Made by a program: the position numbers and the translations under genes. The notes beneath the pieces are model-generated. The model ran no database searches and was not told the DNA's origin. It saw only the letters and a list, made by a program, of their open reading frames with translations. A stretch of 64,000 bases of DNA, taken from the NCBI GenBank assembly GCA_964540895.1, contig CAZIOP010000001.1:186001-250000 (forward strand), written 5' to 3'. The stretch comes from Patescibacterium sp964540895. Its GTDB lineage: Bacteria; Patescibacteriota; Patescibacteriia; Patescibacteriales; Patescibacteriaceae. Numbering within the stretch: the stretch's first letter is position 1; each line of letters opens with the position of its first letter. Of the stretch, positions 16,601 to 23,773 are shown in pieces.

Positions 16601-17492
16601 GGTTAATACCAATACTATTGGTCAAGGTGCTGACTCTGGAGCAACTGTTACAGCTACATTAGCAACAGATACTACAGCTGATGATCAGTTTGAAGCTCGT
16701 GGTGTTTCAAGTAATACTGTTCTTGACGATGATGATATGACTCAGACATCTGCAAGAGCTATGGTATTACGAAAGACAACTATGGCTATCACTGAATCTG
16801 CTATTGCTTCTTCAGTTATCTCTAACGGTAACCCACAAGAACTATACAAATTCACTGTAAGTGCTGATGCTTCTGGTGATATTGCATTGAAGCAATTGAT
16901 CCTAAATGCAGTTATTACCGATAACGTAGGTACTGACAACACATTGGTAGCTGGTACATTCCAGATTTACCGTGATTCAACCAACCTTACTAGCAACGTT
17001 GATATTCACAACTTAGCTGGTGCAACGATTGAATCAACTAACACCTTAGCTGAAGGTACAAGCCAAGTTATTATTACTTGGGCAAGTGAAGAAGTTGTCG
17101 CTGCTGGAACTACAAATACATATTCTATTCGAGGTACCTTGAGTGGATATGCTACTCCAGCTGATGATGATACCTTCCGTATGTTCTTGAATACTGACGC
17201 AACTGCGCAGACATCTACTCATGTCTACTTAGTAGATCTTGATACGACTGCTGCTCAGTCAACTGCTTCATTAGGTCTTCAAGACGCTTCAGCCGTAACT
17301 GGTACTGAAGGTGCTACACCTACATTGGCTTCGAACATGAATGTTATTTGGTCTGATAATTCCGATGTTCCACATGACTACGACCTCGTAGACAGTTCCT
17401 TAGCTGGTACTGACTCGACTTCTGGTGATGACTGGATCAACGCTTACCTGATCAAGAACTTCCCATTCTCGGGACCAACCTTGAATAACTAA
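13662..17492 (+). CDS. Surface-layer-like secreted protein with repeated beta-sandwich modules
   Basis: A 1276-aa protein, the largest here. The ATG at 13662 gives a clean signal peptide (NNTLRKISIFALVVMTVV, cleavage near VKAAA). An in-frame upstream extension is rejected because it would encode the structured leader. Residues about 28-190 hold three copies of a module with the pattern LVK-x-YYY-x-R-x-F-x-E-x-F. After a Ser/Ala/Thr linker come at least six beta-sandwich repeats. Each contains a strand of the type GTTKTLSIVADMSA, RNFDLYADVAAS, QTRTIKVTSDLAT, TTKTLIATVDLNT, SSKVLTVKVNTNT or TTNTYSIRGTLSG. Composition is rich in Thr, Ala, Val and Asp and nearly free of cysteine. Codon use is biased to GGT, GCT and ACT, which fits high expression. 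No membrane anchor is visible. Confidence 0.85.
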   Translation: MNNTLRKISIFALVVMTVVSVSGLSVSNVKAAALDGDLIKVANNSTVYYYNNTKRYVFPNEKTFKTWYRDFSGVKVISQSELESYPLGGNVTYRPGTRLVKIQSAQGVYAVGYGRTLHSIVSEANAISLWGANWNKMIDDVPDAFFTNYVTGSPLTAGMYSEGQLVKMSTSADIYYYDGVNYRKFASESAFNSNRFSFAHVATAPSSWTSFTPVGSPISGVEANLVNTAGSASSSASTGTGLTVAMSAATPASASVPLGATGVKYTDFNVTASNDGDIILQSVTINRSGVGTAADFSNVYLYDGTTRLTTGRSINSSTNKATFNNLNLTIARGTTKTLSIVADMSASGTGSGSSSLGVLSAADVVAGGATVTGSFPVAGNMMGMVNVTAGTVTITKNGTMSDVKAGSLAAKIASFQLSAGSGEDMKVNGITLYNTGNIGSDKLTNFVLKQAGVTLGTATAMSSNSQIMINFTTPFLLEKGASRNFDLYADVAASARANDTIKLYLDNSADLRTTGQTYGFGASVTRTAYDGEGGNQGAFEGAWVDIEAGQVTISFIGPSVQDIAVQQQDVELFRFTITAQSNIEIRNTRLNMTAGGTVTDDSGLWDNDTTDTANYRDIKFTDVTSNQLVAGPKDVTASGSDTTQDLVYTDTWNVNAGQTRTIKVTSDLATFTPASDETIKATLNAFTASTDIKNLDTNQFLATADIVPSTAVAGNTHRVKSGALTLALAGAPSAQTYIHGSTGVQMVGVNMTAGTGKDVKVTEVMLTATGADDCATETDCILNVKLWDGATQVGQTESLSTTTVTFDNLNVTIPKGTTKTLIATVDLNTITFTAGADTLELGVAAATDVDAQDVDGNSITPTGTIDGPDHTISAAGSLTVALGADNALTESRILLAGKTDETIARYNFTAANESLKLTRVTIELPASTDDEVTSVSLWDGATKVTGDVAVTSAGTPYAKFNSFTHDFVIPKDSSKVLTVKVNTNTIGQGADSGATVTATLATDTTADDQFEARGVSSNTVLDDDDMTQTSARAMVLRKTTMAITESAIASSVISNGNPQELYKFTVSADASGDIALKQLILNAVITDNVGTDNTLVAGTFQIYRDSTNLTSNVDIHNLAGATIESTNTLAEGTSQVIITWASEEVVAAGTTNTYSIRGTLSGYATPADDDTFRMFLNTDATAQTSTHVYLVDLDTTAAQSTASLGLQDASAVTGTEGATPTLASNMNVIWSDNSDVPHDYDLVDSSLAGTDSTSGDDWINAYLIKNFPFSGPTLNN

Positions 17493-17543
17493 TACTTATT
17501 CAGGATCTCCTCACTTCTTTTATTAGAAGTTAGGGAAACTCTC

Positions 17544-17572
17544 AACCCTCTCCTAACGGAGGGGGTTGTTTG
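17544..17572. terminator. Intrinsic terminator after the surface-layer gene
   Basis: AACCCTCTCC pairs with GGAGGGGGTT (one G-T pair) around TAAC, with a T-rich tail. A smaller ACTTCT/AGAAGT hairpin lies just upstream. Confidence 0.85.
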
Positions 17573-17673
17573 TTTTTATCTGATATTAAATATTTTTTAA
17601 AAAAGATTTGTCACTGTATTTTCTTTCTGCTACATTAGGAATATCCCTTCGTATATTTTAAAGAAAAGGGACT

Positions 17674-17988
17674 ATGAAAGAAGATATCACTCCTATGGAA
17701 TTGTCAGAATTGGTAAGTAGTATGAGCACTCAGTATGAGGAAAGATTCAATAGAATTGAAGCTAGTTTAGTTAGAATAGAGGGTAAATTCGATTCTATTG
17801 ATGAAAATTTTGTTAAAGTATTTCAACAACTTAACTATCTTGATACTCGAGTTGAAAGAATAGAAAAGAATATGGTTTATAAATCTCAGATTAAGAGTTT
17901 AGTAGCTATGTTAGAAAGGGAAGAAACAATATCAAATTTTGATGCTGCCCATGTTTTATATGATCCGCCTGAACGTTCTGTTATATAG
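17674..17988 (+). CDS. Small coiled-coil protein
   Basis: A 104-aa soluble protein. Residues about 5-75 are heptad-patterned (LSELVSSM, RFNRIEASLVRIEGKFDSID, LNYLDTRVERIEKNM), so a parallel coiled coil is likely. The C-terminus is SNFDAAHVLYDPPERSVI. I know no function; short coiled-coil proteins of this type are frequent in CPR genomes. A purine-rich GAAAAGGGA stretch precedes the ATG and is one of the few SD-like sequences before a resident gene. A second small helical protein follows after 28 nt and may be a partner. Confidence 0.65.
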   Translation: MKEDITPMELSELVSSMSTQYEERFNRIEASLVRIEGKFDSIDENFVKVFQQLNYLDTRVERIEKNMVYKSQIKSLVAMLEREETISNFDAAHVLYDPPERSVI

Positions 17989-18016
17989 TTATTAACTAAT
18001 TAATATTATATTCAAT

Positions 18017-18202
18017 ATGACAACCTCCACTTTTAGTTACTATTCAGCTGAGTCAGTTAGGTTTAGGAATCAGTTGAATGCCGCTGCTTTAAAAATTGAT
18101 GCTAAAAGAGATCTTGATGAAGCACGGTTAGATTTGCTTGAAGAACGATTAGGCGCGTTAGAAGAATATGTTGCTGAATGTGTTTTTAAAAAAGCAAAGT
18201 AA
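18017..18202 (+). CDS. Very small helical protein
   Basis: A 61-aa protein with a long charged helix, RFRNQLNAAALKIDAKRDLDEARLDLLEERLGALEEYV in parts, and a C-terminal ECVFKKAK. Family unknown. Its leucine spacing is compatible with a coiled coil and so with pairing to the 104-aa product encoded 28 nt upstream. The start (ATATGACAACC) has no SD. It is supported mainly by intact length, helical periodicity and context. Confidence 0.5.
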   Translation: MTTSTFSYYSAESVRFRNQLNAAALKIDAKRDLDEARLDLLEERLGALEEYVAECVFKKAK

Positions 18203-18252
18203 TTTTCTCTTTTCTTGTTTAATATGTTTGTGGTATAATAATATGTAGTATT

Positions 18253-19182
18253 ATGCGTTGTCCGAATTGTCAGAAAACGATTTTAGATAATATAAAGAAA
18301 TGTCCGTATTGCGGACATGATGTTACCCAAAAACTCAACGTTACCGATATGTTTGAAAATCCGGTAAATCCAATGGGCACTATGCCAACCGCTGGTGCTA
18401 TTCCACCGGCTGAACATCATGAAGCCGTGCGGACAGAGGTTAAAAAACGCCACTGGCAGCGTTGGTTTTTTTATTTTCTTTTCATCCTTATTTTTCTAGG
18501 AGTAGTTGGTTTGATGGTCAAAATGTCGAGTGATAATGATAAATTGATTTTAGCCATGAATCAGACTACTAAAGATTTAGCTTCACGTGATGAGGAATTA
18601 GCTAAGAAAAATGAAGCAATTAAACAAGCAGATCAGGCTAGACAGCAAGCTCAAGATGAATTAAATCAAAAAGCTGAACAGTACAAGAAAGATGTTGAAG
18701 CTCAATCGGGAGCTGTTAAGGATCTTGAACAATGTAAATTGGAGTTAACTTCTTCTGACGCTAATATCTATAATTTGATTTTAACCCTCGGTACTGGGAT
18801 TGCTAAAAAAGACTTAGAGAAGATCGTGGTAGCTGACGCTAATATTAGTACGGGTGTGGATACTGATCAGGATGGACTCTCGGATGAGCTTGAAATGGCA
18901 ATAGGGACTGATAAAGATAAAACTGATACTGATGGCGATACTTTTGGTGATCGTGATGAACTTCTTAGAAATTTTGACCCACTAGCAGCTGGACGCTCCA
19001 TGCCAATTGATCAAGGATTTGCCGACAAGCAAAAGGGTAGACTGGTCATTGCGGTAGAAGGCAACAAGGAAGCTTGGTATATTAATCCAGGTGACGGCAA
19101 ACGTTATTTCTTGGGTAACCCTGGTAATGCTTACAAGGCTATGCGTAGTGTAGAGTTCTGGACCAAGAATTACGCTAAGTAA
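18253..19182 (+). CDS. Zinc-ribbon membrane protein with Ca-binding repeats and surface module
   Basis: A 309-aa protein. Residues 1-24 form a zinc ribbon (CPNCQK...CPYCGH), residues about 73-92 a membrane helix, and about 95-165 a coiled coil rich in Lys, Glu and Gln. Next comes a thrombospondin type 3-like Ca site, DTDQDGLSDELEMAIGTDK followed by KTDTDGDTFGDRDE. The C-terminus LVIAVEGNKEAWYINPGDGKRYFLG resembles the LVK-YY-R-F module of the surface-layer protein encoded upstream. The domain order places the zinc ribbon in the cytoplasm and the rest outside. It may help anchor or organise the surface layer; that is inference. A TATAAT box lies about 14 nt before the ATG. Confidence 0.8.
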   Translation: MRCPNCQKTILDNIKKCPYCGHDVTQKLNVTDMFENPVNPMGTMPTAGAIPPAEHHEAVRTEVKKRHWQRWFFYFLFILIFLGVVGLMVKMSSDNDKLILAMNQTTKDLASRDEELAKKNEAIKQADQARQQAQDELNQKAEQYKKDVEAQSGAVKDLEQCKLELTSSDANIYNLILTLGTGIAKKDLEKIVVADANISTGVDTDQDGLSDELEMAIGTDKDKTDTDGDTFGDRDELLRNFDPLAAGRSMPIDQGFADKQKGRLVIAVEGNKEAWYINPGDGKRYFLGNPGNAYKAMRSVEFWTKNYAK

Positions 19183-19210
19183 TAGATTAAGTTAATTTCA
19201 GATATAAATT

Positions 19211-19236
19211 AAAACAACCTGTACGGGTTGTTTTTT
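19211..19236. terminator. Intrinsic terminator
   Basis: AAAACAACC pairs with GGTTGTTTT around a 6-nt loop, followed by further T residues. Confidence 0.9.
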
Positions 19237-19314
19237 AGTTGTTAACATTATTTTTTTCTTTACTTTTTCTTGAACTCTACTTTGTTAATGTTACTTTGTA
19301 AGATATTTTATGGA

Positions 19315-19402
19315 TTATGATCGGACTGTCCGAGGTAACTTGGAATAGGTGTCAGGAGGCATGGGCTCTTTCTGAACATTCTCGGACCGTCCGTTTATGA
19401 TC
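19315..19402. repeat. GC-rich inverted-repeat element flanked by 8-bp direct repeats
   Basis: Within an AT-rich gap, CGGACTGTCCG (19322-19332) and CGGACCGTCCG (19383-19393) are each palindromic. Extended to 13 nt (CGGACTGTCCGAG and CTCGGACCGTCCG) they are inverted copies of each other with one mismatch, about 48 nt apart. TTATGATC occurs directly outside both ends (19315-19322 and 19395-19402). This is either a tiny MITE-like insertion with a target duplication, or a pair of operator sites upstream of the HU gene. Confidence 0.6.
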
Positions 19403-19549
19403 TATTTTTAATTAAAAGTAAACTTTTTATATAGTCTTTGTCATAGCTAATAATTAGCTAATATTAGATTAAATATAATGATATGAGGACATATTTTCTA
19501 GAGAAACAAAGGAATTATAGAAGTATGGATATTAAACCCCTTGTATTTA

Positions 19550-19578
19550 TTGTGGTTTTTGTTCAGATAGTGTATAAT
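19550..19578 (+). promoter_or_regulatory. Promoter of the HU gene
   Basis: TTGTGG (19550-19555), 17-nt spacer, perfect TATAAT (19573-19578), about 50 nt upstream of the start. Confidence 0.75.
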
Positions 19579-19627
19579 ACCCAATAGATAAAGGCTTTTT
19601 GCCTCTTAATAATTAACTTAGTCTCAT

Positions 19628-19900
19628 ATGACAAAGTCTCAGCTCATGGAAGTTCTGTCTTCCAAGTCAGGAATGGCGAAGAAGGATGTCGTCAATTTTA
19701 TGACCGTGTTAGCCGATTTGGCTTACGTGGAAGTAAAAAAGAATGGTGAATTTGTATTACCAGGTTTTGGTAAGTTAGTAAAAATGCGTCGTGCTGCTCG
19801 TCAGGGACGTAACCCAGCCACGGGTGCAACTATCCAGATCCCAGCTAAGACTGTAGTAAAATTCCGTCTTTCTAAAGCTGCTAAGGATGCAGTTCTCTAG
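19628..19900 (+). CDS. HU-family DNA-binding protein
   Basis: A 90-aa protein beginning MTKSQLMEVLSSKSGMAKKDV, with the HU/IHF helical dimer domain. The beta arm is FVLPGFGKLVKMRRAARQGRNPATG in two parts, including the G-RNP-TG tip that intercalates into DNA. IQIPAKTVVKFRLSKAAKDAVL closes the fold. It bends and compacts DNA as a dimer. It has its own promoter (TTGTGG-17-TATAAT) and terminator. No SD precedes the ATG. Confidence 0.96.
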   Translation: MTKSQLMEVLSSKSGMAKKDVVNFMTVLADLAYVEVKKNGEFVLPGFGKLVKMRRAARQGRNPATGATIQIPAKTVVKFRLSKAAKDAVL

Positions 19901-19920
19901 GAGAATTTAAGTTTTTCAAG

Positions 19921-19955
19921 AAATCGCTTTGGTTATATACCCGGGCGATTTTTTG
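19921..19955. terminator. Intrinsic terminator after the HU gene
   Basis: AAATCGC pairs with GCGATTT across a 17-nt loop, followed by a T-run. Confidence 0.8.
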
Positions 19956-20039
19956 TTTTCTAACTAAAAATAGATACCCCTTGCCAAAATCATTAAAATA
20001 AGCTATAATCTAAGATACTCAGCTTAAAAAACCTAGTTT

Positions 20040-20300
20040 ATGATCGATCCCCAAGCACTAGATCAGCTGATAACTCAGCTAATTCACAGAAAAGGTCTGG
20101 AAATTGCCGATGAAAATCGGGCTTCTTTTACCGAAGAAGTAGTTGATAAAATCAACGATAGTATTCTTCGGAATATTCCGGATGAGAAATTACCGGAATT
20201 TGAAATGGTTCTTGAAGAAGGCGATGAAGAAAAAGTTAAAAGCTTTATTCGTCAGCAGATTCCAAATCTCGAATACGTTGTAACACAAGCCTTGTCCTAA
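20040..20300 (+). CDS. DUF5663-like small protein
   Basis: An 86-aa acidic, helical protein. The repeated pattern LDQLITQLIHRKGLEIADENRASFTEEVVDKIN ... LPEFEMVLEEGDEEKVKSFIRQQIPNLE resembles the CPR-restricted DUF5663 family of unknown function. It has no signal peptide or membrane helix. A TATAAT box (near 20004) lies 30-35 nt upstream. A 50-aa gene follows after 18 nt and shares the terminator at 20484-20509, so the two form one unit. Confidence 0.7.
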   Translation: MIDPQALDQLITQLIHRKGLEIADENRASFTEEVVDKINDSILRNIPDEKLPEFEMVLEEGDEEKVKSFIRQQIPNLEYVVTQALS

Positions 20301-20318
20301 TTTTTTTTATTTCTCCGT

Positions 20319-20471
20319 ATGTCTAATAGCATTGAGAATTTTGGAATTGAAAACAATTCTGAACAAAATCGAGATCGTATAAAAAAGAAATTTCGTAATG
20401 AAATTGCTGTTATTTCTTTGGGTGCTCTTAAAGAGGAAAACGACTCAATATTATCAGAGGATAATAAATAA
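20319..20471 (+). CDS. 50-aa acidic small protein
   Basis: A short frame starting MSNSIENFGIENNSEQNRDR, then KKKFRNEIAVISLGALKEEND and an acidic end SEDNK. I recognise no family. It lies 18 nt after the DUF5663 gene, has no SD and ends 12 nt before a strong terminator. The compact placement between stop and terminator and the amphipathic middle support a real gene, but the evidence is modest. Confidence 0.5.
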   Translation: MSNSIENFGIENNSEQNRDRIKKKFRNEIAVISLGALKEENDSILSEDNK

Positions 20472-20483
20472 TTTATTTTTAAG

Positions 20484-20509
20484 AAATCCGGTGTTTTTCC
20501 GGATTTTTT
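20484..20509. terminator. Intrinsic terminator
   Basis: AAATCCGG pairs with CCGGATTT around a 7-nt loop, then a T-run. Confidence 0.92.
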
Positions 20510-20574
20510 GTTTTTTCCACCTTGTTTTCACTACTTTTTTCGTGTACACTATAAACACTAAATTATACATATAT

Positions 20575-21531
20575 ATGTCTGAATTAGCTATTGTTATAGA
20601 AAATCTAACTAAATCGTTTAAGAAAGTTGAGGTTCTAAAAGGTATTAACTTAACTGTTGAAAAAGGTACGGTGTTAGGATTATTAGGACCTAATGGTGCT
20701 GGTAAAACTACTACTGTGCGTATTTTAAGCACACTTCTAAAACCAGACGGAGGAAAAGTTTTGGTTAACGGCTTTGATGTTAATACGGAGGACGATGAAG
20801 TTCGTCACAGTATTGGTCTAACTGGACAGTATGCGGCGGTTGATGAATATCTATCAGGTCGTGATAATTTGATTATGATGGGTCGCTTATATCATTTGCA
20901 CAAAGATAAAGCTAAAGAACGAGCTGAACTATTGTTAGAGAAATTTGACTTAGTTGAAGCAGCTGATCGTTTAGCCAAAACATATTCAGGTGGTATGCGT
21001 CGTCGGTTAGACTTAGCTTTGAGTCTAGTAGCTACACCGCCAATTATTTTCTTAGATGAACCAACTACTGGCTTAGATCCACGAAGTCGACTAGCAGTTT
21101 GGGATATTATTCGCCAATTAAAGAAATCAGGTGCTACTATTTTGTTAACCACTCAGTATTTAGAAGAAGCTGATAAATTAGCTGATCGTATTGCTCTAAT
21201 TGATCATGGTGTAGTTATTGCTGAAGGTACGCCTGATGAATTAAAAGAGAAAATTGGCAAAGATCGTTTAGATGTAACAATTACTAATAATCAAGATTTT
21301 GAAAAAGCCTTGCATATTATTACAGATGAAGTTGTTCAATCAGAGGCTGATGAAGGATTAATTAGTATTGCCACTAATGGTACAGTGGCTCACGTTAAGC
21401 GGATTCTAGATCAATTTGAAGTTGCTAATATTCAAATTGAGAGTTTGAATTTACATAAACCAACACTGGATGATGTATTTCTTCATTTAACTGATAAAGA
21501 TCCTCAGACTGAAGAATCTAGCAATAAATAA
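20575..21531 (+). CDS. ABC transporter ATP-binding protein, DrrA/ABC-2 type
   Basis: A 318-aa ATPase. Walker A is GPNGAGKT (residues 38-45), the signature is YSGGMRRRLDLA (about 141-152), and Walker B is PPIIFLDEPTTGLDPRSR. The about 90-residue C-terminal extension after the H-loop (LLTTQYLEEADKLADR) is typical of the DrrA-like exporters. I chose ATG 20575; an in-frame upstream extension would read through the preceding terminator. The permease gene begins 8 nt later. Together they form an ABC-2 exporter; the substrate may be a drug, lipid or glycan and cannot be told. Confidence 0.95.
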   Translation: MSELAIVIENLTKSFKKVEVLKGINLTVEKGTVLGLLGPNGAGKTTTVRILSTLLKPDGGKVLVNGFDVNTEDDEVRHSIGLTGQYAAVDEYLSGRDNLIMMGRLYHLHKDKAKERAELLLEKFDLVEAADRLAKTYSGGMRRRLDLALSLVATPPIIFLDEPTTGLDPRSRLAVWDIIRQLKKSGATILLTTQYLEEADKLADRIALIDHGVVIAEGTPDELKEKIGKDRLDVTITNNQDFEKALHIITDEVVQSEADEGLISIATNGTVAHVKRILDQFEVANIQIESLNLHKPTLDDVFLHLTDKDPQTEESSNK

Positions 21532-21539
21532 ATACTATT

Positions 21540-22358
21540 ATGTCTACCGAACTATTTACTGTTGAATCAGTTAAACCAGAGGAACATTCCAAACTATATT
21601 GGATGTTTAACGATTCATTCATCTTAATCAAACGAAGTTTGACCCATATTGTTAAAAATATGGATCAATTATTAGGTGTGGCGTTTCAGCCAATCATGTT
21701 CATGTTGTTATTTAGGTATGTTTTTGGAGGGGCTATTAATACAGGTGATACTAGTTACGTTAATTTCTTGGTGGCTGGTATTTTAGTGCAAACTGCAGCC
21801 TTTGGTGCCCTAACTACGGCTGTTGGTATCGCCACAGATTTGCAACGGGGGATTGTCGATCGTATTAAGTCATTACCAATTTTTAGTTCAGCTTTGTTAG
21901 TGGGACATGTCACGGCTGATTTAGCTCGAAATGTTATTTCTTCAGTGGTTATGATTTTAGTTGGACTTTTAGTTGGTTTTCATCCCACTGCCGGCTTTGG
22001 TGATTGGTTAATTATCACTGCTATTGTTTTATTATTTACCTTTGCCTTATCATGGTTGTCAGCCATTATGGGCCTCCTAGCTAAATCAGTGGAAGCTGTT
22101 CAATGGTTAGGGTTTGTATTTATCTTTCCAATAACCTTTGCCAGTGCTGCCTTTGCTCCAACAGCTTCGATGCCAAAAGGATTACGATTATTTGCTGAGA
22201 ATCAACCAGTGAGTCATGTTATTGAAGCCATACGGGCTTTGATGAATGGCTTGCCAGTGGGTAATCATGTTTGGATTTCAGTAGTATGGTGTCTGGGACT
22301 TATTATTGTCTCAATTCCCATTGCTACAGTTCTGTTTAGACGTCATACTAGTAAATAA
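21540..22358 (+). CDS. ABC-2 type transporter permease, DrrB-like
   Basis: A 272-aa membrane protein with six hydrophobic segments. The ABC2_membrane family pattern includes QPIMFMLLFRYVFGGAI in the first helix region and VQWLGFVFIFPITFASAAFAPTASMP near the end, a signature of daunorubicin-type permeases. It is encoded 8 nt after its ATPase and ends just before a strong terminator at 22371-22399. With the ATPase it forms a simple two-gene exporter. The start has no SD. Confidence 0.94.
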   Translation: MSTELFTVESVKPEEHSKLYWMFNDSFILIKRSLTHIVKNMDQLLGVAFQPIMFMLLFRYVFGGAINTGDTSYVNFLVAGILVQTAAFGALTTAVGIATDLQRGIVDRIKSLPIFSSALLVGHVTADLARNVISSVVMILVGLLVGFHPTAGFGDWLIITAIVLLFTFALSWLSAIMGLLAKSVEAVQWLGFVFIFPITFASAAFAPTASMPKGLRLFAENQPVSHVIEAIRALMNGLPVGNHVWISVVWCLGLIIVSIPIATVLFRRHTSK

Positions 22359-22370
22359 GAGTAAAAAAAG

Positions 22371-22399
22371 AACCCATCATGAAGCTGATGGGTTTTTTA
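22371..22399. terminator. Intrinsic terminator after the ABC exporter
   Basis: AACCCATCA pairs with TGATGGGTT around a 6-nt loop, then T4-5. It lies between the convergent ABC permease and the pseudo-dihydroorotase gene. Confidence 0.92.
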
Positions 22400-22411
22400 G
22401 TATAAGGTTAT

Positions 22412-23245
22412 TTATGAAAGATCGAGAAAATGCTGTGCATTATGTGATGCAAATTTTTGAGTTAAATGTTTTATTCTCAAGTTATTTTTTCTTTGGTCTT
22501 TCAAAAAATTAGAATAAAGCTTAAATGAATGATCAGTTGATTGATTTTTAATAGTGCCAAAAGCAAACCGGAAATGTGGTGATGTTAATATTTCATGAGG
22601 ATCATTAATTATTTTGTTATTTTTTTCATCTATATTAAAAGAAAGTGGAGAAATAATAGCGAAAACTTTTGATGTTGAATTTGGGATATTCTTTACATAC
22701 TGTAACGCTTTTTTACTAATTAAATCCTCGAGAATAATAGTAAGATCTGGAAATTTTAGTATTATTTCCGGGAGACATTTTTTAATAAAATGTTTCTCAC
22801 CTCTTTTTATTTCCTTGATTATTTCAGTGTTTGTATAGACCATTCGTGGTATATACAATGGAATTTTATTTTTCTCTAGAATAGTAAAGAGCGGGGAAAG
22901 GGTTTCTTGACAGAATTCTGTTAAATTTTCTGGGGTTAGAGAGGTTGTAATTAATCGGGTTGCTACAAAAAGTTTCTTTTCATAACCTGTAATAATTTCA
23001 TCGTAATTAGAGTACTGGTTAACATTCATCGTCATAAATACTTTGAAATTTGATTTATGCGGTATAAACGTTGAAATGAATTTTTTCAATCCTCTAATCC
23101 CCTCAAGAGTATTTAGGGGATATATTTCCGAAGTTACAACGGCAACTCCGAATGGTTCATGAAACATGGATGTAAAAAAACTATTACTGTTCATACTTAA
23201 ACACGCGTCTACGTATGAATTAAAAAGTACTTTTTCTGGCTTCAT
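22412..23245 (-). CDS. Catalytically degenerate dihydroorotase-like protein
   Basis: A 277-aa soluble protein that aligns by eye along most of E. coli-type dihydroorotase (PyrC). GVAVVTSEI fits GRAIVMPNL, PLNTLEGIRGLKKFI fits P-TTVEAA-AYRQ-IL, and FKVFMTMNVNQYSNYDEI fits the PLMTCYLTDSLDPNEL strand. ATRLITT fits AAKLYPA, KIPLYIPRMV fits GMPLLVHGEV, and DLTIILEDLISKKALQYVKN fits the FEHITTKDAADYV region. The end, HNAQHFLDL, fits NGPQFYGL. All recognisable metal ligands are replaced: the carbamylated Lys by R97, two His by P133 and D174, the catalytic Asp by I232, and the N-terminal HxH is absent. It cannot be a normal dihydroorotase. No other pyrimidine genes lie nearby. The start has no SD. 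Confidence 0.6.
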   Translation of the reverse strand: MKPEKVLFNSYVDACLSMNSNSFFTSMFHEPFGVAVVTSEIYPLNTLEGIRGLKKFISTFIPHKSNFKVFMTMNVNQYSNYDEIITGYEKKLFVATRLITTSLTPENLTEFCQETLSPLFTILEKNKIPLYIPRMVYTNTEIIKEIKRGEKHFIKKCLPEIILKFPDLTIILEDLISKKALQYVKNIPNSTSKVFAIISPLSFNIDEKNNKIINDPHEILTSPHFRFAFGTIKNQSTDHSFKLYSNFLKDQRKNNLRIKHLTQKFASHNAQHFLDLS

Positions 23246-23311
23246 TTTTTTTATTTTTTATTTTTAAGGTATTTTGAATATATAGAAAACCTAGTCTTTT
23301 GTCAAAAGTAT

Positions 23312-23346
23312 ATCAAAAAAGACCGCTATATGAGGTCTTTTTTGAT
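23312..23346. terminator. Bidirectional-looking intrinsic terminator
   Basis: A perfect 13-bp stem (ATCAAAAAAGACC against GGTCTTTTTTGAT) with a 9-nt loop, downstream of the VOC gene pair on the - strand. Confidence 0.93.
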
Positions 23347-23369
23347 AAAATGATTTGATTATAAAATTT

Positions 23370-23765
23370 TTATTTCTTCGCATCCTCCCAGACACCAATA
23401 GTGTTACCTTCGGTATCTTTGATATAGGCATACATCCCAGCGCCAGCAATAGATTTCTTTTCCATCAGAATAGATCCACCCGAGGCTTTGACTTTTTCCA
23501 AAGTAGAATCGATATCATTGACTACCACGGCAATGGTAGGTGAGGTAACAGGAAACTGTTGACCGCGTTGGAACATTCCACCGTTAATAAAGCCAGGTTC
23601 AGCCCATTGGTTCTTTTCATTCATAGGGCCAGTGTGAAGGCCAACATAAGGTTCTCCACCAGGCATTGGCCAATCAGCTGTTTTCCAACCAAAGGAGGCT
23701 TCATAGAACTTCCTGGCACGGCTAACATCATCGGCTGGAATTTCAAAATGTTGTACTTTATCCAT
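23370..23765 (-). CDS. VOC-family (glyoxalase-like) protein
   Basis: A 131-aa protein with two beta-alpha-beta-beta-beta halves. The first is VQHFEIPADDVSRARKFYEASFGW, and the second is IAVVVNDIDSTLEKVKASGGSILMEKKSI...YIKDTEGNTIGVWE. The potential metal ligands H6 and E128 (in GVWED) are in the usual positions for the vicinal oxygen chelate fold. It belongs to the group often annotated as hydroxylase or glyoxalase-like; the substrate is unknown. It lies 8 nt after a second VOC gene on the same strand, so the two form an operon. Confidence 0.85.
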   Translation of the reverse strand: MDKVQHFEIPADDVSRARKFYEASFGWKTADWPMPGGEPYVGLHTGPMNEKNQWAEPGFINGGMFQRGQQFPVTSPTIAVVVNDIDSTLEKVKASGGSILMEKKSIAGAGMYAYIKDTEGNTIGVWEDAKK

Positions 23766-23773
23766 ATAGTTAT

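Noticed and set aside
14558..16942. Long reverse-strand frames within the surface-layer gene
   Set aside because: They arise from its biased GCT/GGT/ACT codons; they lack start signals and family similarity.
19356..19374. Tiny frame AGGAGG-C-ATGGGCTCTTTCTGA inside the inverted-repeat element
   Set aside because: The SD-to-ATG spacing is only 1 nt, which is too short for initiation, and the peptide would be MGSF.
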